Origin: Selaginella tamariscina
Lineage: Eukaryota; Streptophyta; Lycopodiopsida; Selaginellales; Selaginellaceae
DNA length: 64,000 nt
Reading direction: 5' to 3'
NCBI GenBank assembly: GCA_003024785.1
Contig: PUQB01000501.1
Location: 26,001 to 90,000 of the forward strand
Shown piece after piece: positions 34,762 to 45,700 of this stretch (its first letter is position 1; every line of letters starts with the position of its first letter). Made by a program: the position numbers and the translations under genes. The notes beneath the pieces were generated by a model. The model ran no database searches and was not told the origin of the DNA. It saw nothing but the letters and a program-made list of their open reading frames with translations.

Positions 34762-35571
34762 ATGGCTGCGAAGGTCTTTACAGTCTTTCTTCTTACAGTG
34801 GCTGTCCTCTTTTCTACATATGCTTATGCTTTGGTATGTATATATCTCTCTTTCTTTCTCCCTCTAAATTCTCTTTTCCTCGTTTTTTCAGAATGTTGGC
34901 TTTGAGGAGGTGTGTACCACTAGGGACGAAGCCTACCTATGGAAATGCCCGGCCCCTCTTTTGGTTAACTAATCTCTTTAATTCCCATTTTTAAAAAATA
35001 ATTTCCCCTTTTTTTCACAGACAACAACAGAACCCAGTCCCATAATAATTAAAAACGTTGGCTTGTTTTTATTCACAACTATAATCAGGGCGGCCATCTA
35101 CATAACACACAGGTAATTACCTTTTTTTCTTTTTTTAATATAAATAATTATTATAATATTACAACATTCCTGAGTTGTTATCTGTATAGTTTATTTTTCT
35201 TTTTCAGGTGAAGCATCATAATTGTTTACCCTAAGTAATGCTTTCTGCTGGAAGTGCTACACCAAGGTGATTAACTGCATGTGTGTGTGCACGTTCTAAC
35301 TTCAATTTTTACATATTTTATTTGGAGCTCAGGACGATATTCAAAGCCTGACTGTGGACTTTGATAATGAGACTTCTAAGGTGTGTGTGTGTGAGAGAGA
35401 GAGAGAGATATTTAAAGTATAAGATCTGACGTTTTACGTTTTCCAGGCAACGAAAACTTGTTGCACTGAGGACATGAAGCATTGCTGGGCATGTAAGGTA
35501 CTCTAGCTATATTATATATACTTACACATTTCTAACACTATTGTTTGGTTTTGCAGCAGGGAACTGCTTGA
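34762..35571 (+). CDS. Duplicate of the cysteine-rich peptide gene, with two exon indels
   Basis: Exons correspond to those of 10093-10933: 34762-34833, 34892-34963, 35021-35112, 35208-35266, 35333-35380, 35447-35497 and 35557-35571. All splice sites are kept. Exon 3 is 92 nt instead of 93 (one T missing in the G-G-F-V-F run) and exon 4 is 59 instead of 60 (one base missing in the C-C-T codons). As written the frame breaks. Both are single-base losses, and such errors are frequent throughout this window, so a functional gene is possible. Signal peptide and exon 6 cysteine module (C-C-T-E-D-M-K-H-C-W-A-C) intact. Most differences from the first copy lie in introns. Confidence 0.7.
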
Positions 35572-36287
35572 ATGCGAAGATGGACTTTGTTATTTTGTTT
35601 TTGATTTCCTTTGAAATATTGTTAAAAATAATATCACTATATATGTCATGTGAATGCGTATCAAATCATTAAAATAATTAACTTAATTAATTATGATTAA
35701 GGGGGGGAAAACCAGCTGAGAGACTCGTGTGGTGTACATAATGCATGAGAAAGACACGGTATATATCATGGGTTATCTCTCCTCAGAGTAACATGTGTAA
35801 TCCAACTATAAATTATGATGAACATGGTTTCGTACTGGGCATACCCATAGATAGATACACTGCCTACATTTTGTACATGTAATGTACGTACATTGTGTTT
35901 TACGTATATACTAAGTTATAAAATAACATTCCTCAAGTTCTACGTAATATAAATATGTACTCTACATAATTATCACATACAGGAACATATGTACATATTA
36001 TATATATCTCCAAGGGGGGGGTGTGTTGAATATTTTTAATAAATCAGTTTATTGGAAAAGAAAGAAATGAAGATGAAAATGAAAACAAAATGAAGATTAT
36101 AAACATCTTAACATCCGCTTGATCTCTTCCAAGTTTCAATATCTTCTCTTCTGTACACAAGTTAAACTTTAATACCTTTAATACAATAAAGTTTAAGATA
36201 GAGTACTTTAATACAAGTTTCAATATCTTCTCAATAAACTTTAATATCTTCAATATAATAAAGTGTAAGAAAATTTATATATAATAC

Positions 36288-36415
36288 CTTGCAAGCCCAG
36301 CAGCGCTTGTCCTCTGTACTATATATATATATATAACACCCACCCACTCACCCTACACACACAACCTCGGCAATTTCACTATCCATTTCCGTACTCAGGT
36401 TGCCAATGCCATTAT
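36288..36415 (-). pseudogene. Truncated duplicate of the minus-strand cysteine-rich gene
   Basis: Only the last part of exon 6 (about 36288-36319) and most of exon 5 (36366-36415) remain, equivalent to 12004-12045 and 12104-12151. The MULE copy 2 begins exactly inside exon 5 at 36416; the upstream exons are not found in the window. The downstream exon-6-like relics are also present at about 36125-36270. Confidence 0.7.
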
Positions 36416-36460
36416 GAGTGTTGCCATTTTGGAGGCTTGGGTCCCAGGAGGCCTGGGCTC

Positions 36461-36498
36461 GAATATTCTAGAATATTCTAGAATATTTTAGAATATTC
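36461..36498. promoter_or_regulatory. Heat-shock-element-like array, left end of MULE copy 2
   Basis: Eight GAA/TTC modules at exact 5-bp steps from 36461 to 36498, with a single mismatch (TTT at 36486-36488). More regular than in copy 1. Confidence 0.6.
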
Positions 36499-36649
36499 TT
36501 TTTGGTAGCAGTATTGGCCTCAGTCGGCAAAACAATTCTAGTAAAACTGTTGTATTTCTACCTTATTCTTTTTTATATTAGCTTAATTTATTACTCAATA
36601 CACATTAGTTAAAGTTTCTTCTTAAGTAAAGCTGCAGTTCTTGAACCAC

Positions 36650-38470
36650 CAGCTAGGCTTGGACGTGGAGGTGTCTGAGTAGGTATTTCCTTAGTCTAAT
36701 GTTCTCTGCGAGCTTGTTTGTTGCCAACCTAGAGAGTTCGAACTCTTCTTTTCCTATAATATTCCTTCCGAGCTCGACAGCTAACAACGATGATCCGGTT
36801 CCAGAACCAATATCCCAGACTAGGTCATCAGGTCTACTGAGACGCTCTATCAAAAGCTGCATGAGTCGAACACTCTTCGGTTGAATCATCATCCTGCACA
36901 AACTTCCATTAGGATAAACAAAGTAAAGTACTTCCTTACCAAGCCTCCTGAAACGATCGGCAGTGTCACGAGGATCGTGTTCATCAACCCAGAGGGTTTG
37001 GCCTCTTCGACTTCTTCTCATAGCTTTGCAGCACCAAGAGAACCAACAAGTTGTCCTACCACATAGACCAAGTTAAACTTGAACTTGAATAGCTAGCTTG
37101 CTAGCTTACCTTAATTTTGTCACGGTATCCCCAGCCTCGTGCACGGTAGACGCTGTAAGTCCTACAACCTCCAAGCTGATTACTGCAGCCGCCTGAATCA
37201 CCGCCGAAACAGAAGGAGAACTTGCAAAGATGACCATGAAACCACTCGTTGCCAAGTGCATTCCACTAACTGCAAGGCCTCCTCAAACTTCACCGGATCT
37301 AGCTGCACAATGTCCTTGTTGATGCTAGCCACCTCCATATACAAGCTCATTGGGCAAGTCGAGGATGATGAGGTTGAAGCCGTATTCACCTACCACTTTC
37401 TGAACACCGTTTGTGACTCAGCCGTATGTAGTTGTCAACCTGTTGTCGGAGCTTGGTGTACACTCTGTTGGGAAGCACCCGGCTCGAAGAAAGACCTGCT
37501 CATCTCCTCCATATCGCACACAGCCAGGTCGTAGGATCCACAGGATGTAGCCAGTGTCGGGATGAAGGTCATCAGGTCGTCCTTGATGTCCAAACCAGCT
37601 ACAAGTGGCTGCACCTCATTGATTGTAAAGTCGATTGCCGGCGAGAGGTTGTAGAAGAGCTTGGTCCCGCTCCCGATCCCTTTGCAGGTGTAGTTGTCTT
37701 CCGCACCGTCTTCTTCATCTTGCTCTTCTTGATAGCCTCTACTACATCCGGCTCCCAAACAATCGCTAGACGAGATCATTGCTATGCATGTCGAACAGGA
37801 CCTCTCCCAAGCTGGTGGCTGTTGTGACAGACAGTCGAGCCAGAATGGAACATGCTCCCATTCGAATGGTGTTAGAGCTCCTCTGCTCTTTGACCACATG
37901 TGAGGCTCTTGTATGATCTGTCACAGCTTCATCATCTGAGACGGTGCCATTTTCTTCACCAGTATGAACCTGTAACACAAAGTTAGTCAGTAGCAATGCT
38001 GGAATGAAAGCTTACCTCCATATCATCTGACACGCAGACTCCTCATGCTCCAGAAACTCATTCGGCTCCATCGAATAAGTGAACCGTATGCAGTCATGGA
38101 AGGGCTGAAAGACCAGGCACTTGCTCCGAGTTCGCATCTTGTCAAATCAACTCATGAAGTCGACATCCGTTCCAACTTCTTCACCATCCTCTCGCAATCC
38201 CTTAAGGATCTTAATGGCTTCCTCGCACACAACCTTCCAATATAAGTCCAAGGTGAACCACTTGATCCACTCTTTGTCCTGCATGCCTGGTAGCCCAAGT
38301 GTCTGTTGTTCTGCCTTGGATTCGAGATGAGTGAGCTTGTTCAAGTATCGGAGTCGCAGCATGTTTGAAATTTTCGCCTTTGACATCGCGTACAACTTCT
38401 CAATGCCCATCCAGTGACACTGCTTATGAGAGATGTTCGTCACCTTCTGGAACCTCCTCCCCAACTTTGG
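36650..38470 (-). pseudogene. Methyltransferase-like gene of MULE copy 2, ParB-like half deleted
   Basis: Corresponds to 14084 to about 15905 of copy 1. Keeps the AdoMet motif (V-W-D-I-G-S-G-T-G-S-S, about 36780-36830), the D-L-P-N-E motif and the middle section up to E-E-W-F-Q-K-V. At about 38470 the sequence jumps to the promoter repeats, so exons 1-2 with start codon, charged region and ParB-like region are absent. Extra single-base frame changes throughout. Probably non-functional. Confidence 0.75.
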
Positions 38471-38479
38471 GCTGAAATA

Positions 38480-39000
38480 AACAAATTAAAAATACCTTGT
38501 GGCGCCGACTGAACCAGGATGGTGCCGTCACTCTCAGTCAGCACAAATGGGAAGAACCTTAATCGACACAAATGGAAGACCCATTAACTCTAAAAAAAAA
38601 AAACATTGTGATATGGATACTTGAGCCGCAAATCATAAAATAAAGAAATTGAAAATACCTTGTGGCTGCCAACTGAGCAGGAAGGCCGTCACTCTTAATC
38701 GGCACAAATGGGAAGACCCTTTATCTCTGGGATTCCGACACAAATGGGAAGACCCATTAACTCTAAAAAAAAAACATTGTGATACGGATACTTGAGCCGC
38801 AAAGCAAAAAATAAACAAATTGAAAATACCTTGTGGCTGCCGACTGAACCAGGATGGTGCCGTCTCTCTCACACGGCACAAATTCTAAGACCCTTTAATT
38901 CTCAAAAATAAATTATTTGAGCTGCAAATCATAAAATAAGAAATTGCACATACATTGTGGCCACCGACTAAGCAGGATGGTGTCGACAATCTAAATTGAC
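38480..39000. repeat. Promoter tandem repeats of MULE copy 2
   Basis: Four repeats beginning near 38499, 38659, 38829 and 38949, matching 17330-18060. Several of the GCCGACTG/CAGTCGGC pairs have decayed. Confidence 0.65.
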
Positions 39001-39360
39001 ACAACAAAATCTCGATTGATTTACTTGGGCGCTGCACGACGACTCGAAATGGATGGCGCCGCTCCTCTCAAGCCCCTTGGAGGAGATTTCAGATATCAAA
39101 TCTGAGATTAAAAAAACCCTAACCACAGTGGAAACAGTAAACCCTATCTACTAGTGAACCCTACGGAATAAATGTAACATTGATATTCAGGGTTAATATT
39201 AAAATATGTGTATTGGTAAGGTGAAGATATTTCAAATCATAAAAGGTAATAATTAAATTAAATCGGTGATACTAGAGAGGATAGCATTAAGAACACTGTG
39301 AGCTGGGCAGCGTAGAATAATTATATACAAAAGTGTATTCACGTTTATTATCAACGATTA

Positions 39361-42173
39361 TAATTTTTTTTGGGAACGAGAGTGTGTTTAATCTTTGCTT
39401 TGCTTTCCTAAACCACCGAGCTTTCTCCTTGCGTTGTCATGGCCAGAGTTACTATAAAGCATTGACAAAGATTTCCCAGCTTGTGTACATGTGGTTCAAT
39501 TGATGTCAGTTTCTGCGAGTTCTGGAGAAGATGTGGAGTTGTTACCAGAAGGCAATGCATAAAACCAGTTTGTCTTTTACACATTGTTGCCCGGCTAAGG
39601 GACGTTGTTCAGGTTGCGGACAAGGAGTGAGGAATCCATGCTGGTGTGTCTTCTAAGTGCAGACAATGTAGGATAGTGAAGGATCTCATTGGTTCGTCTG
39701 AAGTTAAACGAGTCTCTAAACTACCACATAATACAATGGAAATGTCATTTACGAACTTCCTCCAAAGAAAGAAAGCACAGAGAAGTACTTGGGATGAATG
39801 CAAGGATGGTTGCTACCATTGGACACACCCGAGCCAAACACACTGGCATGTTCCGGTGCGAGTTAGTCGAAGTTCTGTTCAGACATCTCAAATGCATCAA
39901 TCCTACCTGCCCCTACTTGGCTTTTGAGAAAAAAGCAAATGAATGTCACTTTAACGGTGTTGTGGAGAAGGCAAAGACAACTGAGACAGGACAAAGTAAT
40001 AGGCATTAAATGTAAGCATTGTGGAGAGGAGCCATTGCAGTGCACACTGTCTGGCTATGTGTACTACTCGTGCCAGACGACATTTCTTTTACAAGTTCAT
40101 TCACAGAGGTGTCATCAGCATCTAGTCAGCCCCTTAGTGTCAGCTTCAAACGTTCAACGTGCCAGATCTAGTGTCAGCAACGTGGTAAAGAGTAGTTCGC
40201 AAACCAATTAATGATGATTGAGTTTCAAGCTACACGTGAGAGCTCATCTTTGAAGAACTTTTCAAGGAAGAAGGAGAAGTCTCGTACACTGGTTTAACTC
40301 TCAAACTTGAACCTTTAACAAACCATCGAAGGTATTTTTCTTTAGATCTCTACACACTGACGACCTTTCTTTAGGACTCGGGACTGGATTACACAATCAA
40401 GACAGAAGGAGACACACTTTAGAGAGGGTTACGAGGGTCTTCTGGAGCTGAAGACAAAGTTGCCAATACCTTTCATTCACGTCATACATGTTCCAGATGG
40501 AACTGCATGGTGCTGAGGAAGCAACCTCTGATCTTCAAAATGACAGTTGAGGGACCGGGTTCAGAGTTGACTACATCAGAAGGTGTCAAAGTGGAGGAGA
40601 CCTTCATGATCAATGGGTTGTTTGGACCACACGCACGTATACCAGACTGGGTGACAATTGGAATACACCTTTATGACCCATTGTAAGTTGTAGAACTCTT
40701 CATAACACTTTCTAATCTTTGTTATCTAATGCTCTCTTACAGTGTCAGATCCATGGTGACTATAGCTTACGCAGATATGTGCCGCAAGATAATGTTGCAG
40801 TGCTGAAGTTCTTGAACACAATGCTAGAGGTTTGTAAGAAACAGGGTTTGGAGAATGTCAACTTTGCTGGTTTCATGTCGGATGAGGCTGGAGCGATATG
40901 GATAGCCTTGCGCCAAGTATTCAACAACGGAGAAAAGATGAAAGGGAGGGAAAGAAGCTGTCTGTTTCACTTTATGCAATCCTGTGCGTCAGGTGACAAA
41001 GAAATGATCGCAAAGAACATCAAAAGAACACATGAAGCTTGCTCGTGCCTGGCCTGCAACACTGAATGAACAATCTAAGAAAGAACAACTAGCAATTCTC
41101 GAGTCTTTTGGGAAGGACGAGCGTCAAACATTCGAGCTTTGAAGACATGGCTGTCTTGGTGGATCAGGCATGAGGACCACATCTCCATGACGGAACTGGG
41201 AGACATGACAGAAGAAGGACTCGCGAGCGTTCCAACTACAAACAATGCTGAAGTGATTCACGCGAGAGCAAGAAGAGCAAGATTGGCCAAAAGAGTACCA
41301 CTACTGGAGGCGACAATGTTAGACCTCACCGATGCAGTTATGTAGAGTGCGAAGGTGAAAGAGGCAATAGAAGGGAGGTATACAGGGTCAGGTCCTTCGA
41401 AGGAAACTCTGTTGAAACGAGTGCAACGCAAACACTCTGAGGGGTGTATCTCCATCAACAATTATCAATCTGGTGGAAGATGAGGAACACTTGACCAGCC
41501 CGGAGTTCACAAGTACCACTAACGTTCGAGTGCAAACTGTTAGGAGAACAGTCACAGGAACAAAACAGTCTGATGCTCGACGTTCACACAGACATGATGT
41601 AGAGTACACAGAGCGGTGGTCCAAAACAACAGGAGAAAGACGTTAAGGTTCGAAGAGGTTTTGGAGAGAGAGATTGCAACAAATAGAGTGGGCCATCAGA
41701 CGAATTGGAGCATCCAGTAAGGTTAAGTGTTTGGGATGAATCAGGAAGGAACTGCTCTGTGTGGAAAACCAATCGGTTATCCAAGCAGAGTGCCAACAAG
41801 ATTGTATGGAAAACGAATGTACAGATGCCTTGGGGAATGAGGAGTATGTACAACAGATGATGTGGTTCTGCCCAAAAGATTCAGGGTGTTTCACGCGGCC
41901 AAACGGCAAAATTCTTCAGTCACGAATTCCAACACCACCAACGGTTTGGCCTGTGCTTAAGGAAACGAAGCTGACAAGTGAGGAGGTCAGAGAACTACAG
42001 GATGCAGGCTTTGTTCTGGAAGGTTTACAAGGGACGGCAGGAAGAGTAGATGAGGTTCAGAAGGACAAAACACCATCGCCACCACATGGAGCTGGATCTA
42101 CAACAATTCCACATTTCGAAGGACGTATGGTCCGGACTTCAACAAAAATGTCTGAGGAACAAGAGAAGAATTT
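39361..42173 (+). pseudogene. Transposase gene of MULE copy 2, 3' truncated
   Basis: Matches 18480-21370 of copy 1. The zinc region, both introns, G-F-M-S-D-E-A-G-A and T-T-N-N-A-E-V-I-H are present, with a shortened N-terminus and many single-base frame changes. The sequence stops at E-Q-E-K-N, before the SWIM finger, where another element is inserted. Confidence 0.75.
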
Positions 42174-42760
42174 ATGCAAGTTGTAACTAAAATGGGCATG
42201 GCTATAGTCCCATTTCCTAATAATTAGCAATTTTAGCTATTTAATTAGCATTTTCTAATATTAAAGGAATATCTTTAGAATTTATGTTTGAAAATAGAAT
42301 ATTCTTTAGAATATTCTATTTTGTATTCTACCTTTAATAAATTATAGCATTCATTGAACAAAAATTAATAACATTAGAAAAGTAGAAGGTATTAAATTAT
42401 ATAATATATTGCCTAATATAACAATTAAGGAAGAACATAAGAGGTACATTATATAAATATTGATGTTGTTATTAAAATATTAATATTTAAATATAACATT
42501 ATTAATTAAAAATTTGTAGTAATAATAATATATATATAAATCCTATAATAATATAGTCAATCTTCCATATCATTTTTTAAATTTATATAGTTAAGTAAAC
42601 AATTCGGTACTATTATTAAAGAGTTTATAATAATTATGAATATTAAATATATGATATTTTATAATTTTGTAATTGCTTTAAGCTTTAGAAAACATACATT
42701 CCCTTGCAGTTTTGTTAATCGTGACTTTATCAACGCTTCTTGACATCCACCATATCGAAT
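42174..42760. other. AT-rich left end of the palindrome-array element
   Basis: About 590 bp, with GAATATTC repeats near 42295-42320 and long A/T runs. No gene. Matches 59340-59940. Confidence 0.6.
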
Positions 42761-42764
42761 GGAT

Positions 42765-45700
42765 TTAACATTTATAAACATGCTGGGTCTTTTGATTGGG
42801 AGACCATGTTTTCTCTAGGCATCCATTATATCTTTCGCTCTCCTTCTCGTGTCGCCTTTTTTGTGGTTTGAACCATGCAACCTTAACAATACTAGTTTTT
42901 GTGATTACTTCAGGTGTGTCGATAATTTGACCCATCCAAATAGGCTGATTATATGACGCATCTGGAGTAATGAGAACCATCATTAGTTTTTGAAGATCCT
43001 GGCAGCAATCAAAGTATGCTTTAGGTTTTTGGTTCCTTTGTCCAACAAAGTGTGGGGTTTGCACTTCCACATCACTACTGGCTTCTATGTCATATGTGCT
43101 CAGTGATGTCATTTCAATCTCCTCTCGCCACCTTGATTTAGGCCAAAAAAGGTGTTGCAATTGTACTTGTGACAGTAGACCTTCCAACTCTCGAACAACA
43201 GTCTCCCAATAGTTAACCACATGCTTATATAGTTCTGAGTAACCAGTTGCCTTATCAGAATTCTTTGGCATCGATTTTTGAACCCATGCCACATATTTTT
43301 TGATGCCATCAATAATAACCTCTTGTTCCTTGAGCTGGGCACTCAATGGAATAGGGTCTGTTTGTCTTCTGGGAGAAGTGGCTTTCCATTCTCTCCACTT
43401 TTGAAGAGCATTAACCCTCTTTCGGTAACCACTCCTGCTCTGATGGCCGTAACTTGTACTGCATAATAGGTATAACATCTCGTATGGAGAAAAAGATTGT
43501 AGCGGCACAAGGTGACCAACTAAAGAATCACTCCCCTCTTTTATATACTCTTTGAGAAATTTTTGAAGTCTGGCACCTCAGTCACAAGCAAAGCACAACT
43601 TTTTTTGAAGATGCAATTTTCAAAAAGATTCATCATATGCGGTAAGGTAAGTGCACTTGTCCTTTTTGTAGAGTTGGAGACCTTGCTGAAGAACGCATCA
43701 ATATCTTCATAAGTGTGACCAACCATAAGAAAACTGAGCGTGATTGTTTCAAACACACCTTTGGCAACAAGCATTGACAAGTATGCTAGCACATATCTAG
43801 AAAATAAAAGTAAGTATGAGCTTGAGAAACCCTTAAGTAAAATGATTTACCTATTTTGTTCTCGCCTGCACAATTATCCATTTGTAAAAGCAAATGACGA
43901 GGAAGCTTATTTGATGTTGAGGACACATGTACACTATTTGAACTAGATCCCTCCACTGAACCTGAACTCTCAACAGGGCCATCTGTTTTTTGTGCAGGTT
44001 GTTCACAATGCCTCTTATTCCAAGTAGCCTCAAGTGCAGACGTGTTCATGAGAGCATTATGTAAATGTTGAAGGTGTTGTTTCTTCACTTTGAGATCACC
44101 GATAGGACTTGTCTGTGAGTGGGCTTCAAGGTTTCTGAAACACATGGCCAACGACCCAATAGTGAAATTGGAGTCGCTAGACCAATGTGGAAGTGAAAAG
44201 TGTCCATATGATTCACAACCATGTCCATGTGTTAGCACACCTGTCAATGAAATCGGAAGTTTCATGACATTTCCAAGGCACTTTGGTGTTGCAACGAGCT
44301 TTGGAATGCTGGTCTTTGAATGATCCATCTTGTCATGGATCAAGCACAGGTACTCTGATGGGTATGACACAAAAGCATGCGGTGTGCATAGTACTGAGAC
44401 CGGCAAGTTTGTTGCGCAATCATGTGGGCCTCCATCTTCTTTTGAATGGCATGTACAAGTGTCACACTTGGAAAAGCTAGAGTGTTTGCAATCTCCACAT
44501 CCTTAAAATGAGTATTCCATATGTTGTTGAAGGTACCAGTGCAGATTGCTTGCAGCCCCATCAAGCTAAGGCACTTGTTCACATGTTCACACAACTTCAA
44601 TTGAGTGTAGATCGAAGGCAAAACCTTGAGATTTTCCCTGACCCCTGCATTTGTGGTTCGGCATTTGTGAGGCATCCTGTCTGCATTTGCTTCCATAAAA
44701 GCCTTGAGTATCTGTCATAGTTTTTACTATGACTCAACCCTTTACTTTGGGGTTTGACTGTTGTTACCTACCGAGTTGTGTGACGAACCCTAGATGTAGT
44801 AGGAAACAGGCCCACTTAGTGCACTTGGGTATCTGGTGATGGTCCGGCCGGGTGTCATTAGGTATTTGCAGGAAACTCTAGGTGAAGCTAGAACTTACCT
44901 TCTAGAAACTCTCCCCCGGTTTGACGTGGTTTTCCGTTAAATATAGCTTGTCAAAAAGGGTTAGGGACACCCCTAGGGTTGACCTAACCCTAGGGTTGCC
45001 CTAACCCCACGCCCTAATACCCCCCCCTAGGGGTTAGGTTTAGGGTTAGGTTAGGACAACCATTTTCTCTAAGGGCTGGCATTTCCGTGCCAGCCCACTT
45101 ACTCATTTAGGTAAACAGGGGGGGGGGGGTCCGTCACATAAATAAGGTAGAGTATATGTAGTGAGGCTTCCTGGGTTCAAAAGAGAGCTCGTTAACCTCC
45201 TACCGGTGCAAGCTAAGCTTGTGTCGTCAAGGTGCAACCCTCTGTTGCCGCCCAAACTTCCACACGACAGGGGTACAACCCACCCTAGGGTTAGACTATC
45301 CTTATCGTTGGCAGGATCTTGCCTTTGAGACAAGGGCACGTCACTTCCAAGGAGTTAGCCAGATTCCTTGGTCCGAAAACCTGCTCGCAAGCTCAAAGGT
45401 ATTGCCCGAGTTCACGTTCCGCAGAACTAGTGGTTGAGGCCTTGCTCCGGCCGCCTCAACCACGCCAAGCTAGGAACACACCTAAACTCGGCTAGTCCGT
45501 GTATCCTGATTCACAAGGTGAGTCTCGTTCGTGGACTTGTCAGTTAGGGTTTAGTTCCTAAGGCTTGGGTTCCTAATACGGGTTACTTTACCAGATTCCG
45601 TGGGGTTTCCAGAGAGGGGATTCCAGGGTTGGCACCTGGCAAGCCGCCTTTGTGGCACCAGGTAAAAACTCTGACAATTGGTATCGGAGCAAGTTCTCTG

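Larger units (their letters stand above)
36416..42173. mobile_element. MULE copy 2, truncated at its right end
   Basis: Starts with the intact left terminus GAGTGTTGCC...GGAGGC inside an exon of a cysteine-rich gene. Copy 1 is in a different target, so copy 2 is an independent insertion. It ends at 42173, where the palindrome-array element begins, upstream of the SWIM finger; the right terminus is not seen. Internal deletions remove the ParB-like half of the methyltransferase gene and part of the transposase N-terminus. Confidence 0.8.

Noticed and set aside
42295..42325. Heat-shock elements at the left end of the palindrome-array element
   Set aside because: GAATATTC occurs twice but the gap between units is four bases, which breaks the 5-bp register needed for HSF; kept only as an AT-rich landmark.
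45118..45132. Programmed frameshift at the poly-G run
   Set aside because: The run is in the LTR, outside coding sequence. Length differences of such runs are typical of read errors.
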